In this document: positions 20,701 to 31,914 of the stretch, in pieces | Numbering within the stretch: position 1 is the first letter of the stretch | Layout: every line of letters starts with the position of its first letter | From: Neoarius graeffei | Taxonomy: Eukaryota > Chordata > Actinopteri > Siluriformes > Ariidae | Assembly: GCF_027579695.1 (NCBI RefSeq) | Contig: NC_083592.1 | Span: forward strand, 32,867,714-32,931,713 | Length of the DNA: 64,000 nt | Reading direction: 5' to 3' | Program-made: the position numbers and the translations under genes | Notes under the pieces: model-generated | Seen by the model: only the letters and a program-made list of their open reading frames with translations | What the model was told of the DNA's origin: nothing | The model's database searches: none

Positions 20701-20745
20701 TAATGGATGTGAACTAAGCAGTGTCAGTATCTTGGTGCACATCAT
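8757..20745 (-). CDS. COQ2: 4-hydroxybenzoate polyprenyltransferase, mitochondrial; seven coding exons
   Basis: Membrane prenyltransferase (UbiA family) of the inner mitochondrial membrane that joins the polyprenyl tail to 4-hydroxybenzoate in ubiquinone synthesis. On the minus strand the exons are 20745-20439, 20299-20133, 10703-10582, 10350-10265, 9447-9314, 9212-9024 and 8909-8757 (stop 8759-8757); phases agree at every junction, giving 385 codons. Seen: a basic, Ser-rich N-terminus that could be a targeting peptide, then [10 protein letters not shown], the first Asp-rich prenyl-diphosphate motif [54 protein letters not shown], the second Asp-rich motif across YDTIYAHQ and DKEDD, and a hydrophobic C-terminal exon. 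The start is the first of two adjacent ATGs (20745-20743). An acceptor-like CAG about 45 bases upstream suggests a further 5' exon, not identified. Intron 2 (20132-10704) is 9.4 kb of mostly transposons. No disabling change is seen. Confidence 0.93.
9498..10225. mobile_element. MITE in COQ2 intron 4
   Basis: The ends are inverted repeats of about 21 bases with one mismatch: TAAAGGAAAAGTCCACCCTG at the left, and the reverse complement of TAAAGGAAAAATCCACCCTG at the right. Non-coding inside. It occupies nearly all of the intron between the COQ2 exons at 9447-9314 and 10350-10265. Confidence 0.7.
11007..12548. mobile_element. Tc1-like transposon, decayed copy
   Basis: TA-flanked element whose ends read CAACCCCAATTCC at the left and GGAATTGGGGTTG at the right. 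Inner repeats of AAAAAAGTTGGGAC type form an IR/DR arrangement. It shares its end motif with the elements at 24489 and 52556. It sits in COQ2 intron 2. Confidence 0.88.
11212..12269 (-). pseudogene. Tc1-family transposase remnant
   Basis: Minus-strand fragments in shifting frames still show the family order: an N-terminal HTH-like piece ([20 protein letters not shown], 12269-12045), a middle piece with the first-aspartate motif [11 protein letters not shown] (12035-11661), and a C-terminal piece with FQQDNAKP and [12 protein letters not shown] (11650-11411). Several frameshifts and stops separate them, so it cannot be functional. Confidence 0.85.
12549..13087. other. COQ2 intron spacer, nothing recognised
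   Basis: AT-rich spacer between a Tc1 relic and a pogo relic. No coding or structural signal seen. Confidence 0.5.
13404..13725 (+). pseudogene. pogo/Tigger transposase N-terminus (CENP-B-like HTH) fragment
   Basis: From ATG 13404 the reading [20 protein letters not shown], then [14 protein letters not shown], matches the psq/CENP-B N-terminal DNA-binding helix-turn-helix of Tigger transposases. It stops at a good donor (CAG before GTAATC, 13518). A possible continuation after TTTTTCAG at 13640 reads [12 protein letters not shown] before decaying into Lys-rich sequence. No DDE domain follows, so it is a dead fragment. Confidence 0.65.
14464..15348. mobile_element. hAT-like non-autonomous element inserted in the pogo relic
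   Basis: It is bounded by GTCCCAAT direct repeats (14456-14463 and 15350-15357), an 8-base duplication typical of hAT, and starts TAGCCT and ends AGGCTA. The interior carries a helicase-like coding fragment at 14716-14920 and no transposase. Because the flanks are pogo sequence, it arrived after the pogo element. Confidence 0.75.
14716..14920 (+). pseudogene. RecQ-like DNA helicase fragment carried inside a transposon
   Basis: Open frame reading [17 protein letters not shown], then [17 protein letters not shown], that is, the Q-like region and Walker A motif (helicase motif I, GYGKS) of RecQ-type superfamily 2 helicases. No in-frame ATG precedes it and motif II (DEAH/DEVH) and later motifs are missing; the frame stops at 14920. 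It looks like one captured exon. It could also be the remnant of a larger helicase-bearing transposon. Confidence 0.6.
15854..16892. repeat. Foldback MITE split by a SINE
   Basis: The outer ends are TTTAAAGTGCCATTCCACC and its reverse complement, and the arms stay complementary for about 300 bases to a short centre near 16180. The right arm is interrupted by the SINE at 16440-16815. Both arms contain a CACGTGTGACGTGG-type palindromic core. Confidence 0.85.
16440..16815 (-). mobile_element. tRNA-derived SINE, family A, copy 2
   Basis: Full-length minus-strand copy flanked by a perfect 12-base duplication, CTGTCTAGTCAT (16428-16439 and 16816-16827), the signature of LINE-driven insertion. Confidence 0.93.
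17520..18433 (-). mobile_element. tRNA-derived SINE, family A, copy 3, split by a DNA element
   Basis: The two SINE halves (17520-17659 and 18208-18433) join in the consensus order and are flanked by a 13-base duplication GGACATAAAACAT (17507-17519 and 18434-18446). About 545 bases interrupt the body. Confidence 0.88.
17660..18207. mobile_element. Non-autonomous DNA transposon inside SINE copy 3
   Basis: The ends are related inverted repeats: CCACATGTAGCCGGGTAT at the left versus ATACCTGGCTATGTGTGT at the right. The SINE bases at the junction suggest a diverged 8-base duplication (AGACTAAG / GGCCACAG, from AGACACAG). No transposase; hAT-like by duplication length. Confidence 0.6.
18893..19640 (-). 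pseudogene. Decayed Tc1-like transposase remnant
   Basis: Minus-strand text [20 protein letters not shown] matches the catalytic-Glu end of Tc1 transposases (consensus SPDLNPIE), followed by the C-terminal helix region. Further upstream on the minus strand the sequence keeps the look of Tc1 coding DNA but is riddled with frameshifts. The element ends were not found. It belongs to a different subfamily from the three CAACCCCGATTCC elements. Confidence 0.55.
19697..20073 (+). mobile_element. tRNA-derived SINE, family A, copy 4
   Basis: Full-length plus-strand copy from GGCGGCACGGTGGTGTAGTG to the GAGATGAGAT tail, in COQ2 intron 2 just 60 bases from exon 2. Confidence 0.92.
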
Positions 20746-21348
20746 CTTGACTGCTGTGACAATGAGAGCAGCAAAAACGCAGTGGACGCCTGAAAGAAAC
20801 GAAACAACAAAAAATTGGAGAATTTCTTCATTCAAATGTGTTTTAGTCCGTTTATTATTTTGTGGCTTAGTGTGTTTCTTTTTACATAACTGTGAAGTGA
20901 CCTTTGGTCTGAGAAACCTGTATAAATTAAACATACACTACTGTTCAAAAGTTTGGGGTCACCCAGACGATTTTGTGTTTTCCATGAAAAGTCACGCTTT
21001 TATTTACCACCATAAGTTGTAAAATGAATAGAAAATATAGTCAAGACATTTTTCTGGCCATTTTGAGCATTTAATCGACCCCACAAATGTGATGCTCCAG
21101 AAACTCAATCTGCTCAAAGGAAGGTCAGTTTTATAGCTTCTCTAAAGAGCTAAACTGTTTTCAGCTGTGCTAACATGATTGTACAAGGGTTTTCTAATCA
21201 TCCATTAGCCTTCTGAGGCAATGAGCAAACACATTGTACCATTAGAACACTGGAGTGAGAGTTGCTGGAAATGGGCCTCTATACACCTATGGAGATATTG
21301 CACCAAAAACCACACATTTGCAGCTAGAATAGTCATTTACCACATTAG

Positions 21349-24300
21349 TAGGGATGCACCGAAATGAAAATTTGTGGCCGAAACCGAATAACAATTAAAA
21401 TGCTTGGCCGAATACCGAAACTGAAACCGAATATCAAATGTGGTTAAGTTTTACATTTTTTAAATATTGCATAATAGCCGAAAATAACTGTAGACATGTT
21501 TTTTCAAAGAAAGTAAATGTTTATTTAATAGTCTTCAAATGTTCCCATAGAACTGCCAGTAGGTATAGTTGTTCATTTGATTTTTAATTTCCTTTTTTCC
21601 CATTTTCATTAGACAAGGCATTCAAACAAAAAACTCCAAAACAACACAATCCAAATCAAGTGTATAATTAACTCAGCCTGTATGAATCATGTACTCAACA
21701 TATTACTCTCTGTTCTGCCCTGGGGTATGACGGTAGACAAATATAGACCAAACATTAACCACTGCACCTGTGTATCAAGCCCCAAATAAAATGTATAAAA
21801 AAACTATTTGAACTTAGGTGGACCTCTTCTGTAAGCATTCCAACAACAACAAAAAAATGCATCAACGTGCAAAATCGCAAATGAATTATGGAGTGTCCTT
21901 CTGGCATAGAGTGTACTTAGCCTACTCCTTCAGGAACAGTGGCAGGTTCTTCTTTATGAACAGTAACTTCTCTGCTTTGTCACATGTCAGTCTGTTCCTC
22001 CTCTCATCAAGAACATTGGATGCAGCACTAAACAGCCTCTCGCTATCTGTGCTTGTGCATGGAGCAGCCAAGTACCTTGGATGGGAATAACATTGTAGGT
22101 TCAGTTCTTTATTATCAAGCAATAAAAAAAGACATACAGAGAATAAACCATTCCATTATTGTTTTAAAATATTGTGCTTCATTTTTGTGCACTGTCGTTG
22201 TTGTATTCCAATATTGTTTTATATTACATTCATTAAATTAAACCTTTTGTTTTGTAAAACCTATTGACTTCTTACCTGCGTGCCATCCGTGCCAACTCAG
22301 GAAAGCGCCCTCGATTGGTCCTCCAATATGTTAGAGGATCATCATTCCTGGGAATCAGGACTTCTGACAGGTAACAGTCCAGCTGCTGAGCAGTGGCACT
22401 CGGCTGCCTGAGATCTGGGTCGCTTTCCTGGATGATTTCCTCGAACATGTCCGAGAGTGAGGGCGCACGCACTGACTCTGTAGTGCAGATTCTTTTTGTT
22501 TGAGTACCCTCGGCCCCTTCTCTGTGCTTCACTTCGCCGTCTCCAAGCGGGTTAAACAAGTCCAATTCAGCCTGGACCATTTCCCTTACTCTCCGTTTTT
22601 TCTCAACATCAATGTAGTAATCCTTATATCGTGGGTCAAGCACAGTTGCGATGCAAAACAGGGGTTCCGTGTCTGCCTGACAAAAACGTCTGTTGACAGC
22701 CTCTAACAGTGCACTTTTTGTTGTTTTGACTCCGTGGTCCGTTTCACTTTCTTTCTTGAGAAGACGCGTGAGTGCTGCAAGCAACGGGATAACATCTGCA
22801 GCAGATGCTTTAGATGAACTTATTTCCTTTGTCAACTGCTCAAACGGGGCGAGAAGAGAAAGTGTGTTCTCAATTAATAACCACTGGTAGGAGGTGAATG
22901 TCGCGGGCAGATCATTATCGGCAGCGTAGGCAGCCAGGACTTGTTTTTGTGACAAAAGGCTCTGGAGCATATAGTAGGTACTGTTCCACCTAGTACTTAC
23001 ATCCTGCTGGAAACGTTTTGGAGGCATTCCGAATTGTTCTTGAAGGGCCTGGAGGCGAGAATAAGCAAGCAGGGAATGCTTAAAGTGGCCTACAATTTTC
23101 CTCCCTGTTGATGATATATCCACAATGCTGCGCTGGCTCAACACACCTTCATTCACAGCAATCTGCAGAGTGTGAGCCATGCACCGTATCCCTTTCAGGC
23201 CATTATCTTCCATAGCTTTCACCATATTCCGAGCGTTGTCGCTGACCACAGCATGCACTCTGGCCCGGTCTATCTGCCAAGACTCAAACATTCTGTTGAA
23301 CGCATCGGAGATGGCTCCTGCTGTATGCGATCCTTTAAATTCCTGTGACTGAAGTACGACCTGCCGAAGTTTGAAGTTCTCGTCGACCCACTGCGCTGTT
23401 AAGCTCAGCATGCTGGTTGGGCTGACATCGGAGGTCCATATGTCTGTCGTGAAGCTCAGGTAAGCATTGCTATCTTTGGCCAAGAGCTCGTGCACGCGAG
23501 TCGCAATGCTATGGTACAGCTCTGGTAGGCACACGTCCGCGAAATAACGCCTGCTCGGTAAGGTGTAACGGGGCTCAATGTACGCCATGAGTCTTCGAAA
23601 TCCAGTGTCCTCCACAACACTGAATGGTTGGTCGTCTAAAGCCATGTATTCCATTATTTTTTTAGTAATCCCTATTGCTTTGGGACTCTCAGAGGCGAAT
23701 TTTTTTGTCTTTTCAAAGACGTCGGCCACAGATGGTGCGCTGCTAGCCTTTCTCTTAGCTGCAGCAGCAGCTGACTCTCTCGCGTATTCATCATGTTTTG
23801 CTGGATGGTTGGTTTTTAAATGGCTAATTAAACCTGAAGTGCTAAACGTCTTAGCATTAATACCCCCTCTAGACACTTTCGCGTCACATTCATTGCAAAC
23901 TGCAACCCTATTCTCGCTCTCAGATACTTTAAAATATTTCCACACCGCCGACATTTTCAAGAAGGCGCCATTTCAATGTTGCCAGGTCTGACAAGATGAA
24001 TAAACAACTGGCACCACGAAAACACGACAAAAAGCTAATGGGAAATGGGTCTCACAAAGGGAGAGGACGTTTGTGTTTTATTTTATTAGCATGTATCATT
24101 TTTATACCACTAAGTTAGTGAGAGAACGTGAGAAAGAAAAAGTTAACATTCAGAAACGTTTCAATCAAACATTCGCGACTTCAGTGCTGGCAACCCTGGC
24201 CAGATCATCGCATTGTGTTGTTTCATTGCGTCTTTGCGCCACACGTGACTTTTCGGCCTCACTTCTAACTCAGTCCACCGAAAACCGAAAGTGGATTTTT

Positions 24301-24351
24301 TTCCATTTTCGGCCGAAAATTTTCGGTGGCCGAAAATTCGGTGCATCCTTA
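21349..24351. mobile_element. Autonomous-looking hAT transposon
   Basis: The ends TAGGGATGCACCGAA and TAAGGATGCACCGAA (reverse complement) differ at one base and are flanked by a perfect 8-base duplication, CACATTAG (21341-21348 and 24352-24359). Subterminal GGCCGAAA-type repeats, possible transposase sites, occur at both ends. It contains an uninterrupted two-exon transposase gene on the minus strand. Confidence 0.92.
21922..23954 (-). CDS. hAT transposase with BED zinc finger (two exons)
   Basis: Cut-and-paste transposase. Exon 1 is 23954-22276 and exon 2 is 22075-21922, joined through CAG/GTAAGA and an AAG acceptor in phase 2, giving 610 residues. Seen in order: BED finger near residues 2-55 with C20, C23, H45 and H50; a Lys/Ala-rich linker; the RNase-H-like core with TTDIWTSDVSPTSMLSLTAQ, then SDNARNM and GIRCMAHTLQIAVNE; VSTRWNSTYYMLQSL; LDPRYKD; and, in exon 2, the C-terminal dimerisation motif STDSERLFSAASNVLDERRN. 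No stop or frameshift was found and the ends and target duplication are intact, so activity or recent activity is plausible. A domesticated ZBED-type gene is less likely because the element ends are preserved. Confidence 0.88.
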
Positions 24352-24488
24352 CACATTAGCAATGTATAGAGTGGATTTCTGATTAGTTTAAAGTGATCTT
24401 CATTGAAAAGAACAGTGCTTTTCTTTCAAAAATAAGGACATTTCAAAGTGACCCCAAACTTTTGAACGGCAGTGTATTATTACTATTA

Positions 24489-26092
24489 CAACCCTGATTC
24501 CAAAAAAGTTGGGACAAAGTACAAATTGTAAATAAAAACAGAATGCAATAATTTACAAATCTCAAAAACTGATATTGTATTCACAATAGAACATAGACAA
24601 CATATCAAATGTCGAAAGTGAGACATTTTGAAATTCCTGCCAAATATTGGCTTATTTGAAATTTCATGATAGGAACACATCTCAAAAAAGTTGGGACAGG
24701 GGCAATAAGAGGCCGGAAAAGTTAAAGGTACAAAAAAGGAACAGCTGGAGGACCAAATTGCAACTCACTAGGCCAATTGGCAATAGGTCATTAACATGAC
24801 TGGGTATAAAAAGAGCATCTTGGAGTAGCAGCGGCTCTCAGAAGTAAAGATGGGAAGAGGATCACCAATCCCCCTAATTCTGCGCCGACAAATAGCGGAG
24901 CAATATCAGAAAGGAGTTCGACAGTGTAAAATTGCAAAGAGTTTGAACATATCATCATCTACAGTGCATAATATCATCAAAAGATTCAGAGAATCTGGAA
25001 GAATCTCTGTGCGTAAGGGTCAAGGCTGGAAAACCATACTGGGTGCCCGTGATCTTCGGGCCCTTAGACGGCACTGCATCACATACAGGCATGCTTCTGT
25101 ATTGGAAATCACAAAATGGGCTCAGGAATATTTCCAGAGAACATTATCTGTGAACACAATTCACCGTGCCATCCGCCGTTGCCAGCTAAAACTCTATAGT
25201 TCAAAGAAGCAGCCGTATCTAAACATGATCCAGAAGCGCAGACGTCTTCTCTGGGCCAAGGCTCATTTAAAATGGACTGTGGCAAAGTGGAAAACTGTTC
25301 TGTGGTCAGACGAATCAAAATTTGAAGTTCTTTATGGAAATCAGGGACGCCGTGTCATTCGGACTAAAGAGAAGAAGGACGACCCAAGTTGTTATCAGCG
25401 CTCAGTTCAGAAGCCTGCGTCTCTGATGGTATGGGGTTGCATTAGTGCGTGTGGCATGGGCAGCTTACACATCTGGAAAGACACCATCAATGCTGAAAGG
25501 TATATCCAGGTTCTAGAGCAACATATGCTCCCATCCAGACGACGTCTCTTTCAGGGAAGACCTTGCATTTTCCAACATGACAATGCCAAACCACATACTG
25601 CATCAATTACAGCATCATGGCTGCGTAGAAGAAGGGTCCGGGTACTGAACTGGCCAGCCTGCAGTCCAGATCTTTCACCCATAGAAAACATTTGGCGCAT
25701 CGTAAAACGGAAGATACGACAAAAAAGACCCAAGACAGTTGAGCAACTAGAATCCTACATTAGACAAGAATGGGTTAACATTCCTATCCCTAAACTTGAG
25801 CAACTTGTCTCCTCAGTCCCCAGACGTTTACAGACTGTTGTAAAGAGAAAAGGGGATGTCTCACAGTGGTAAACATGGCCTTGTCCCAACTTTTTTGAGA
25901 TGTGGTGTTGTCATGAAATTTAAAATCACCTAATTTTTCTCTTTAAATGATACATTTTCTCAGTTTAAACATTTGATATGTCATCTATGTTCTATTCTGA
26001 ATAAAATATGGAATTTTGAAACTTCCACATCATTGCATTCTGTTTTTATTTACAATTTGTACTTTGTCCCAACTTTTTTGGAATCGGAGTTG
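24489..26092. mobile_element. Tc1-like transposon with intact transposase
   Basis: TA-flanked, 1.6 kb, with long inverted ends starting CAACCCTGATTCC at the left and ending GGAATCGGAGTTG at the right. Inner repeats of the outer motif (CTCAAAAAAGTTGGGACAGG at 24683 and TGTCCCAACTTTTTTGAGAT near 25881) give the IR/DR layout known from Sleeping Beauty-type elements. It abuts the MITE at 20936-24474. Confidence 0.93.
24850..25872 (+). CDS. Tc1-family transposase, DD34E, uninterrupted
   Basis: 340 residues, the usual Tc1 length, from ATG 24850 to TAA. Seen: N-terminal HTH at about residues 10-50 (ending [20 protein letters not shown]), a GQGWKT stretch at the place of the usual Arg-rich hook, a second HTH, and the catalytic triad D154 (LWSDESKFE), D244 (FQHDNAKPH) and E279 ([11 protein letters not shown]), with 34 residues between the last two. 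No stop or frameshift. A sister copy at 52556 has GQGRKT, so W60 here may be a private change that weakens DNA binding. Otherwise it could encode an active enzyme. Confidence 0.93.
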   Translation: MGRGSPIPLILRRQIAEQYQKGVRQCKIAKSLNISSSTVHNIIKRFRESGRISVRKGQGWKTILGARDLRALRRHCITYRHASVLEITKWAQEYFQRTLSVNTIHRAIRRCQLKLYSSKKQPYLNMIQKRRRLLWAKAHLKWTVAKWKTVLWSDESKFEVLYGNQGRRVIRTKEKKDDPSCYQRSVQKPASLMVWGCISACGMGSLHIWKDTINAERYIQVLEQHMLPSRRRLFQGRPCIFQHDNAKPHTASITASWLRRRRVRVLNWPACSPDLSPIENIWRIVKRKIRQKRPKTVEQLESYIRQEWVNIPIPKLEQLVSSVPRRLQTVVKRKGDVSQW

Positions 26093-26966
26093 TATTTTTA
26101 AGTAAGTAAATCATCCACAGCTACCAAAATAACTTCATTTGAATGATTTTCTGTTTGTAATATACTGAGAATTTATAACAGCAAGTTTAAATCTTTCACC
26201 AAACACATCATTTCTTAACAACTGTCATCTTTACTGTTTACATACAGTATCAGACTGTCCATCAGCTAACGAGTTACAAACAAAACAGCTACATTATCTA
26301 AAAAAATACCAAAATTAACGTCAAACTGATGAACTGAAGCTGATTTAAATATTCAACATTAACACACTTATAAAAAAATACTTGAATTACTGTTAAATCG
26401 CGTATTTTCTGACTTACATCAGTGTTGTGACATGCAGGTAATGTGAAGGATTTGTGTGCTCCGGGTAAATTGTTCCGTCGGAAACACCAAATTGCTATTA
26501 GGTTCCGCGGAGGGAAAATGCTTATAATTATATCATTGAAATATTTAATTAGAATTTAAAATGCTGTGCTATTATTTAGATTATATTTACATTTACATTT
26601 GTACCGCGTACATCCTGTTTTAATATTTACTAGCATTTTAATTTTGATATTTCTAATCGATACGCGTTTAGTTTCATGGTGCATGTTAAATGTGCAGCCT
26701 AAAATAAAATCTGAATTATTATGCAACAGTTTAAATGAATTTATTGAGTGGAAAATCCTGTTTCCACTTCTGAATGTATCTATAATGTAACTGCAGTACT
26801 GTCGTAAACAGCTCCTCACCATGAGCTTCAGCGCCCTCGTGTGGTCACATGTCGACATTACAGTAAATATTGTACAGAACTTTGAATTTATATCATTCAT
26901 GTTTTTATTTTCAGTCAGTATCTGTAATTAACACATTCCCCTCACTGCTTTTGTTTTTCTTTTTTT
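26093..26966. other. AT-rich spacer, nothing recognised
   Basis: Sequence between the Tc1 element and the nested LINE. No gene, RNA or transposon end recognised. Confidence 0.5.
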
Positions 26967-27394
26967 ATTATAATAAAGCAAATATAAAAATTTTTGCTTT
27001 AAGAATGTTAATGGAGAAGAACAGGGAAGGCCAGAGAAAGCTACGTTGTGTGTTTGTAGATCTGGAGAAGGCATACAATAGAATGTTGAGAGATGAGTTA
27101 TGGTATTGTATGAGAAAGTGTGGAGTGAATGAGAAGTATATCAGAGCAGTGCAAGACACGTATGAGAACAGTGAAACAGCAGTGAGGTGTGCGGTTGGAA
27201 CGACTGAACGGTTCAAGGTGAAGGTCAAGTCAAGTTTATTTGTCTACTGCGGGGGTTTTCAAAGTGTGGGAGAGTCAGCCCCCCCTCAGAGAGCAAATAA
27301 ACAACAGCGCCCCCCCTCACAATTTTTGTTGTTGCTATACTTAATGTTCCATTCGTATTTTTAAAAAAATGGTTGTTGTACACATTTTTATTTT

Positions 27395-30300
27395 TTTCTT
27401 TTACACATTTTAAACATCTGTGCTTTTTGAAAACATCTTTTTTACACATTTTAAACATCTGTGCTTTTTTAAAACATCTTTTTTTTAACACATTTTAAAC
27501 ATCTGTGCTTTTTGAAAACAGCTTTTTTTACACATTTTAAACATCTGTGCTTTTTGAAAACATCTTTTTTACACATTTTAAACATCTGTGCTTTTTTAAA
27601 ACATTTTTTACACGTTTTAAACATCTGTGCTTTTTGAAAACATCTTTTTTTTTTTTACACATATTAAGCATCTGTGCTTTTTGAAAACATCTTTTTTTAC
27701 ACATTTAAAACATATGAGCTTTATTAAAACATCTTTTTTTACACATTTAAAACGAGCTTAATTAAAACATCTTTTTTTACACATTTTAAACATCTGTGCT
27801 TTTTTAAAACATCTTTTTTACACATTTTAAACATCTGTGCTTTTTGAAAACATCTTTTTTTACACATTTTAAACATCTGTGCTTTTTGAAAACATCTTTT
27901 TACACATTTTAAACATCTGTGCTTTTTTAAAACATTTTTTACACATTTTAAACATCTGTGCTTTTTGAAAACATCTTTTTTACACATTTTAAACATCTGT
28001 GCTTTTTTAAAACATCTTTTTTTACACATTTTAAACATCTGTGCTTTTTGAAAACATCTTTTTTTACACATTTACTGTAAAACATATGAGCTTTTTGAAA
28101 ACATCTTTTTTACACATTTTAAACATCTGTGCTTTTTTAAAACATCTTTTTTTTTACACATTTTAAACATCTGTGCTTTTTGAAAACATCTTTTTTACAC
28201 ATTTTAAACATCTGTGCTTTTTGAAAACATCTTTTTTACACATTTTAAACATCTGTGCTTTTTGAAAACATCTTTTTTACACATTTTAAACATCTGTGCT
28301 TTTTGAAAACATCTTTTTTACACATTTTAAACATCTGTGCTTTTTTAAAACATTTTTTACACATTTTAAACATCTGTGCTTTTTGAAAACATCTTTTTTA
28401 CACATTTTAAACATCTGTGCTTTTTTAAAACATCTTTTTTTACACATATTAAGCATCTGTGCTTTTTGAAAACATCTTTTTTTTACACATTTAAAACATA
28501 TGAGCTTTATTAAAATATCTTTTTTGCACATTTAAAACGAGCTTAATTAAAACATCTTTTTTTTACACATTTTAAACATCTGTGCTTTTTGAAAACATCT
28601 TTTTTACACATTTTAAACATCTGTGCTTTTTGAAAACATCTTTTTTACACATTTTAAACATCTGTGCTTTTTGAAAACATCCTTTTTTTACACATTTTAA
28701 ACATCTGTGCTTTTTGAAAACATCTTTTTACACATTTTAAACATCTGTGCTTTTTTAAAACATCTTTTTTTACACATTTTAAACATCTGTGCTTTTTGAA
28801 AACAGCTTTTTTTACACATTTTAAACATCTGTGCTTTTTGAAAACATCTTTTTTTACACATTTACTGTAAAACATATGAGCTTTTTGAAAACATCTTTTT
28901 TACACATTTTAAACATCTGTGCTTTTTTAAAACATCTTTTTTTTACACATTTTAAACATCTGTGCTTTTTGAAAACATCTTTTTTACACATTTTAAACAT
29001 CTGTGCTTTTTGAAAACATCTTTTTTACACATTTTAAACATCTGTGCTTTTTGAAAACATCTTTTTTACACATTTTAAACATCTGTGCTTTTTGAAAACA
29101 TCTTTTTTACACATTTTAAACATCTGTGCTTTTTTAAAACATTTTTTACACATTTTAAACATCTGTGCTTTTTGAAAACATCTTTTTTACACATTTTAAA
29201 CATCTGTGCTTTTTTAAAACATCTTTTTTTACACATATTAAGCATCTGTGCTTTTTGAAAACATCTTTTTTTTACACATTTAAAACATATGAGCTTTATT
29301 AAAATATCTTTTTTGCACATTTAAAACGAGCTTAATTAAAACATCTTTTTTTTACACATTTTAAACATCTGTGCTTTTTGAAAACATCTTTTTTACACAT
29401 TTTAAACATCTGTGCTTTTTGAAAACATCTTTTTTACACATTTTAAACATCTGTGCTTTTTGAAAACATCCTTTTTTTACACATTTTAAACATCTGTGCT
29501 TTTTGAAAACATCTTTTTACACATTTTAAACATCTGTGCTTTTTTAAAACATCTTTTTTTTACACATTTTAAACATCTGTGCTTTTTGAAAACAGCTTTT
29601 TTTTACACATTTTAAACATCTGTGCTTTTTGAAAACATCTTTTTTACACATTTTAAACATCTGTGCTTTTTTAAAACATTTTTTACACGTTTTAAACATC
29701 TGTGCTTTTTGAAAACATCTTTTTTTTACACATATTAAGCATCTGTGCTTTTTGAAAACATCTTTTTTTACACATTTAAAACATATGAGCTTTATTAAAA
29801 CATCTTTTTTTACACATTTAAAACGAGCTTAATTAAAACATCTTTTTTTTACACATTTTAAACATCTGTGCTTTTTTAAAACATCTTTTTTACACATTTT
29901 AAACATCTGTGCTTTTTGAAAACATCTTATTTTTTTACACATTTTAAACATCTGTGCTTTTTGAAAACATCTTTTTACACATTTTAAACATCTGTGCTTT
30001 TTTAAAACATTTTTACACATTTTAAACATCTGTGCTTTTTGAAAACATCTTTTTTACACATTTTAAACATCTGTGCTTTTTTAAAACATCTTTTTTTACA
30101 CATTTTAAACATCTGTGCTTTTTGAAAACATCTTTTTTTACACATTTACTGTAAAACATATGAGCTTTTTGAAAACATCTTTTTTACACATTTTAAACAT
30201 CTGTGCTTTTTGAAAACATCTTTTTTACACATTTTAAACATCTGTGCTTTTTTAAAACATCTTTTTTTACACATTTTAAACATCTGTGCTTTTTGAAAAC

Positions 30301-31735
30301 ATCTTTTTTACACATTTTAAACATCTGTGCTTTTTGAAAACATCTTTTTTACACATTTTAAACATCTGTGCTTTTTGAAAACATCTTTTTTACACATTTT
30401 AAACATCTGTGCTTTTTTAAAACATCTTTTTTTACACATATTAAGCATCTGTGCTTTTTGAAAACATCTTTTTTTTACACATTTAAAACATATGAGCTTT
30501 ATTAAAACATCTTTTTTGCACATTTAAAACGAGCTTAATTAAAACATCCTTTTTTACACATTTTAAACATCTGTGCTTTTTGAAAACATCTTTTTTACAC
30601 ATTTTAAACATCTGTGCTTTTTGAAAACATCTTTTTTACACATTTTAAACATCTGTGCTTTTTGAAAACATCTTTTTTTTACACATTTTAAACATCTGTG
30701 CTTTTTGAAAACATCTTTTTACACATTTTAAACATCTGTGCTTTTTTAAAACATTTTTTACACATTTTAAACATCTGTGCTTTTTGAAAACATCTTTTTT
30801 ACACATTTTAAACATCTGTGCTTTTTTAAAACATCTTTTTTTTTACACATTTTAAACATCTGTGCTTTTTGAAAACATCTTTTTTACACATTTTAAACAT
30901 CTGTGCTTTTTGAAAACATCTTTTTTTTACACATTTTAAACATCTGTGCTTTTTGAAAACATCTTTTTTACACATTTTAAACATCTGTGCTTTTTGAAAA
31001 CATCTTTTTTACACATTTTAAACATCTGTGCTTTTTTAAAACATTTTTTACACATTTTAAACATCTGTGCTTTTTGAAAACATCTTTTTTACACATTTTA
31101 AACATCTGTGCTTTTTTAAAACATCTTTTTTTACACATATTAAGCATCTGTGCTTTTTGAAAACATCTTTTTTTACACATTTAAAACATATGAGCTTTAT
31201 TAAAACATCTTTTTTACACATTTAAAACGAGCTTAATTAAAACATCTTTTTTTACACATTTTAAACATCTGTGCTTTTTTAAAACATCTTTTTTTACACA
31301 TTTTAAACATCTGTGCTTTTTGAAAACATCTTTTTTACACATTTTAAACATCTGTGCTTTTTGAAAACATCTTTTTTACACATTTTAAACATCTGTGCTT
31401 TTTGAAAACATCTTTTTTTACACATTTTAAACATCTGTGCTTTTTGAAAACATCTTTTTTACACATTTTAAACATCTGTGCTTTTTGAAAACATCTTTTT
31501 TACACATTTTAAACATCTGTGCTTTTTTAAAACATCTTTTTTTACACATTTTAAACATCTGTGCTTTTTGAAAACATCTTTTTTACACATTTTAAACATC
31601 TGTGCTTTTTGAAAACATCTTTTTTACACATTTTAAACATCTGTGCTTTTTTAAAACATCTTTTTTTACACATTTTAAACATCTGTGCTTTTTGAAAACA
31701 TCTTTTTACACATTTTAAACATCTGTGCTTTTTTA
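27395..31735. repeat. 41-bp minisatellite, main block
   Basis: More than 100 tandem copies of a unit of about 41 bp (on + ACACATTTTAAACATCTGTG, then CTTTTTGAAAACATCTTTTTT), with 38-44 base variants mainly from T-run length. Two variant units, one with ACTGTAAAACATATGAGC and one with AAAACGAGCTTAATT, recur with a period near 789 bp (for example 28286-28531 and 29075-29320 encode the same text), showing a higher-order repeat. Apparent ORFs rich in KCVKK text are by-products. Confidence 0.92.
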
Positions 31736-31914
31736 AAGATATTTTTTTTTTGGGCTTTTTGCACCTTTTATTGGATAGGACAGTGTAGAGACAGGAAATG
31801 AGCGGGAGAGAGAGAGACGGGAAGGGATCGGGAAATGACCTCGGGCCGGAATCGAACTCGGGTCGCCCGCATTCATGGTATGGCGCCTTAACCACCTGAG
31901 CCACGACGCCCCCT
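31736..31914 (-). mobile_element. Second-family tRNA-derived SINE inside the minisatellite
   Basis: About 175 bp. On the minus strand it has a tRNA-like head with GTGGCTCAGGTGGTTAAGGC and a B-box GAGTTCGATTCC, then a purine-rich body and a 3' end AAAAAGCCCAAAAAAAAAA. It interrupts the 41-bp array and is unrelated to SINE family A. Confidence 0.8.

Larger units (their letters stand above)
20936..24474. mobile_element. TA-flanked MITE, interrupted by a hAT element
   Basis: The ends are inverted copies of CACTACTGTTCAAAAGTTTG (left) and CACTGCCGTTCAAAAGTTTG (right, reverse complement), flanked by TA. The MITE itself is about 500 bp; the rest is the hAT at 21349-24351. It starts about 190 bases upstream of the COQ2 start codon. 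Confidence 0.85.

Noticed and set aside
20326..20934. COQ2 starting further upstream in the same open frame
   Set aside because: The upstream part, with KKKHTKPQNNKRTKTH, lies beyond an acceptor-like CAG and reads as intronic; the ATG pair at 20745 is preferred.
27395..31735. CRISPR-like repeat array
   Set aside because: The units are contiguous with no unique spacers, the host is a vertebrate, and no cas genes exist.
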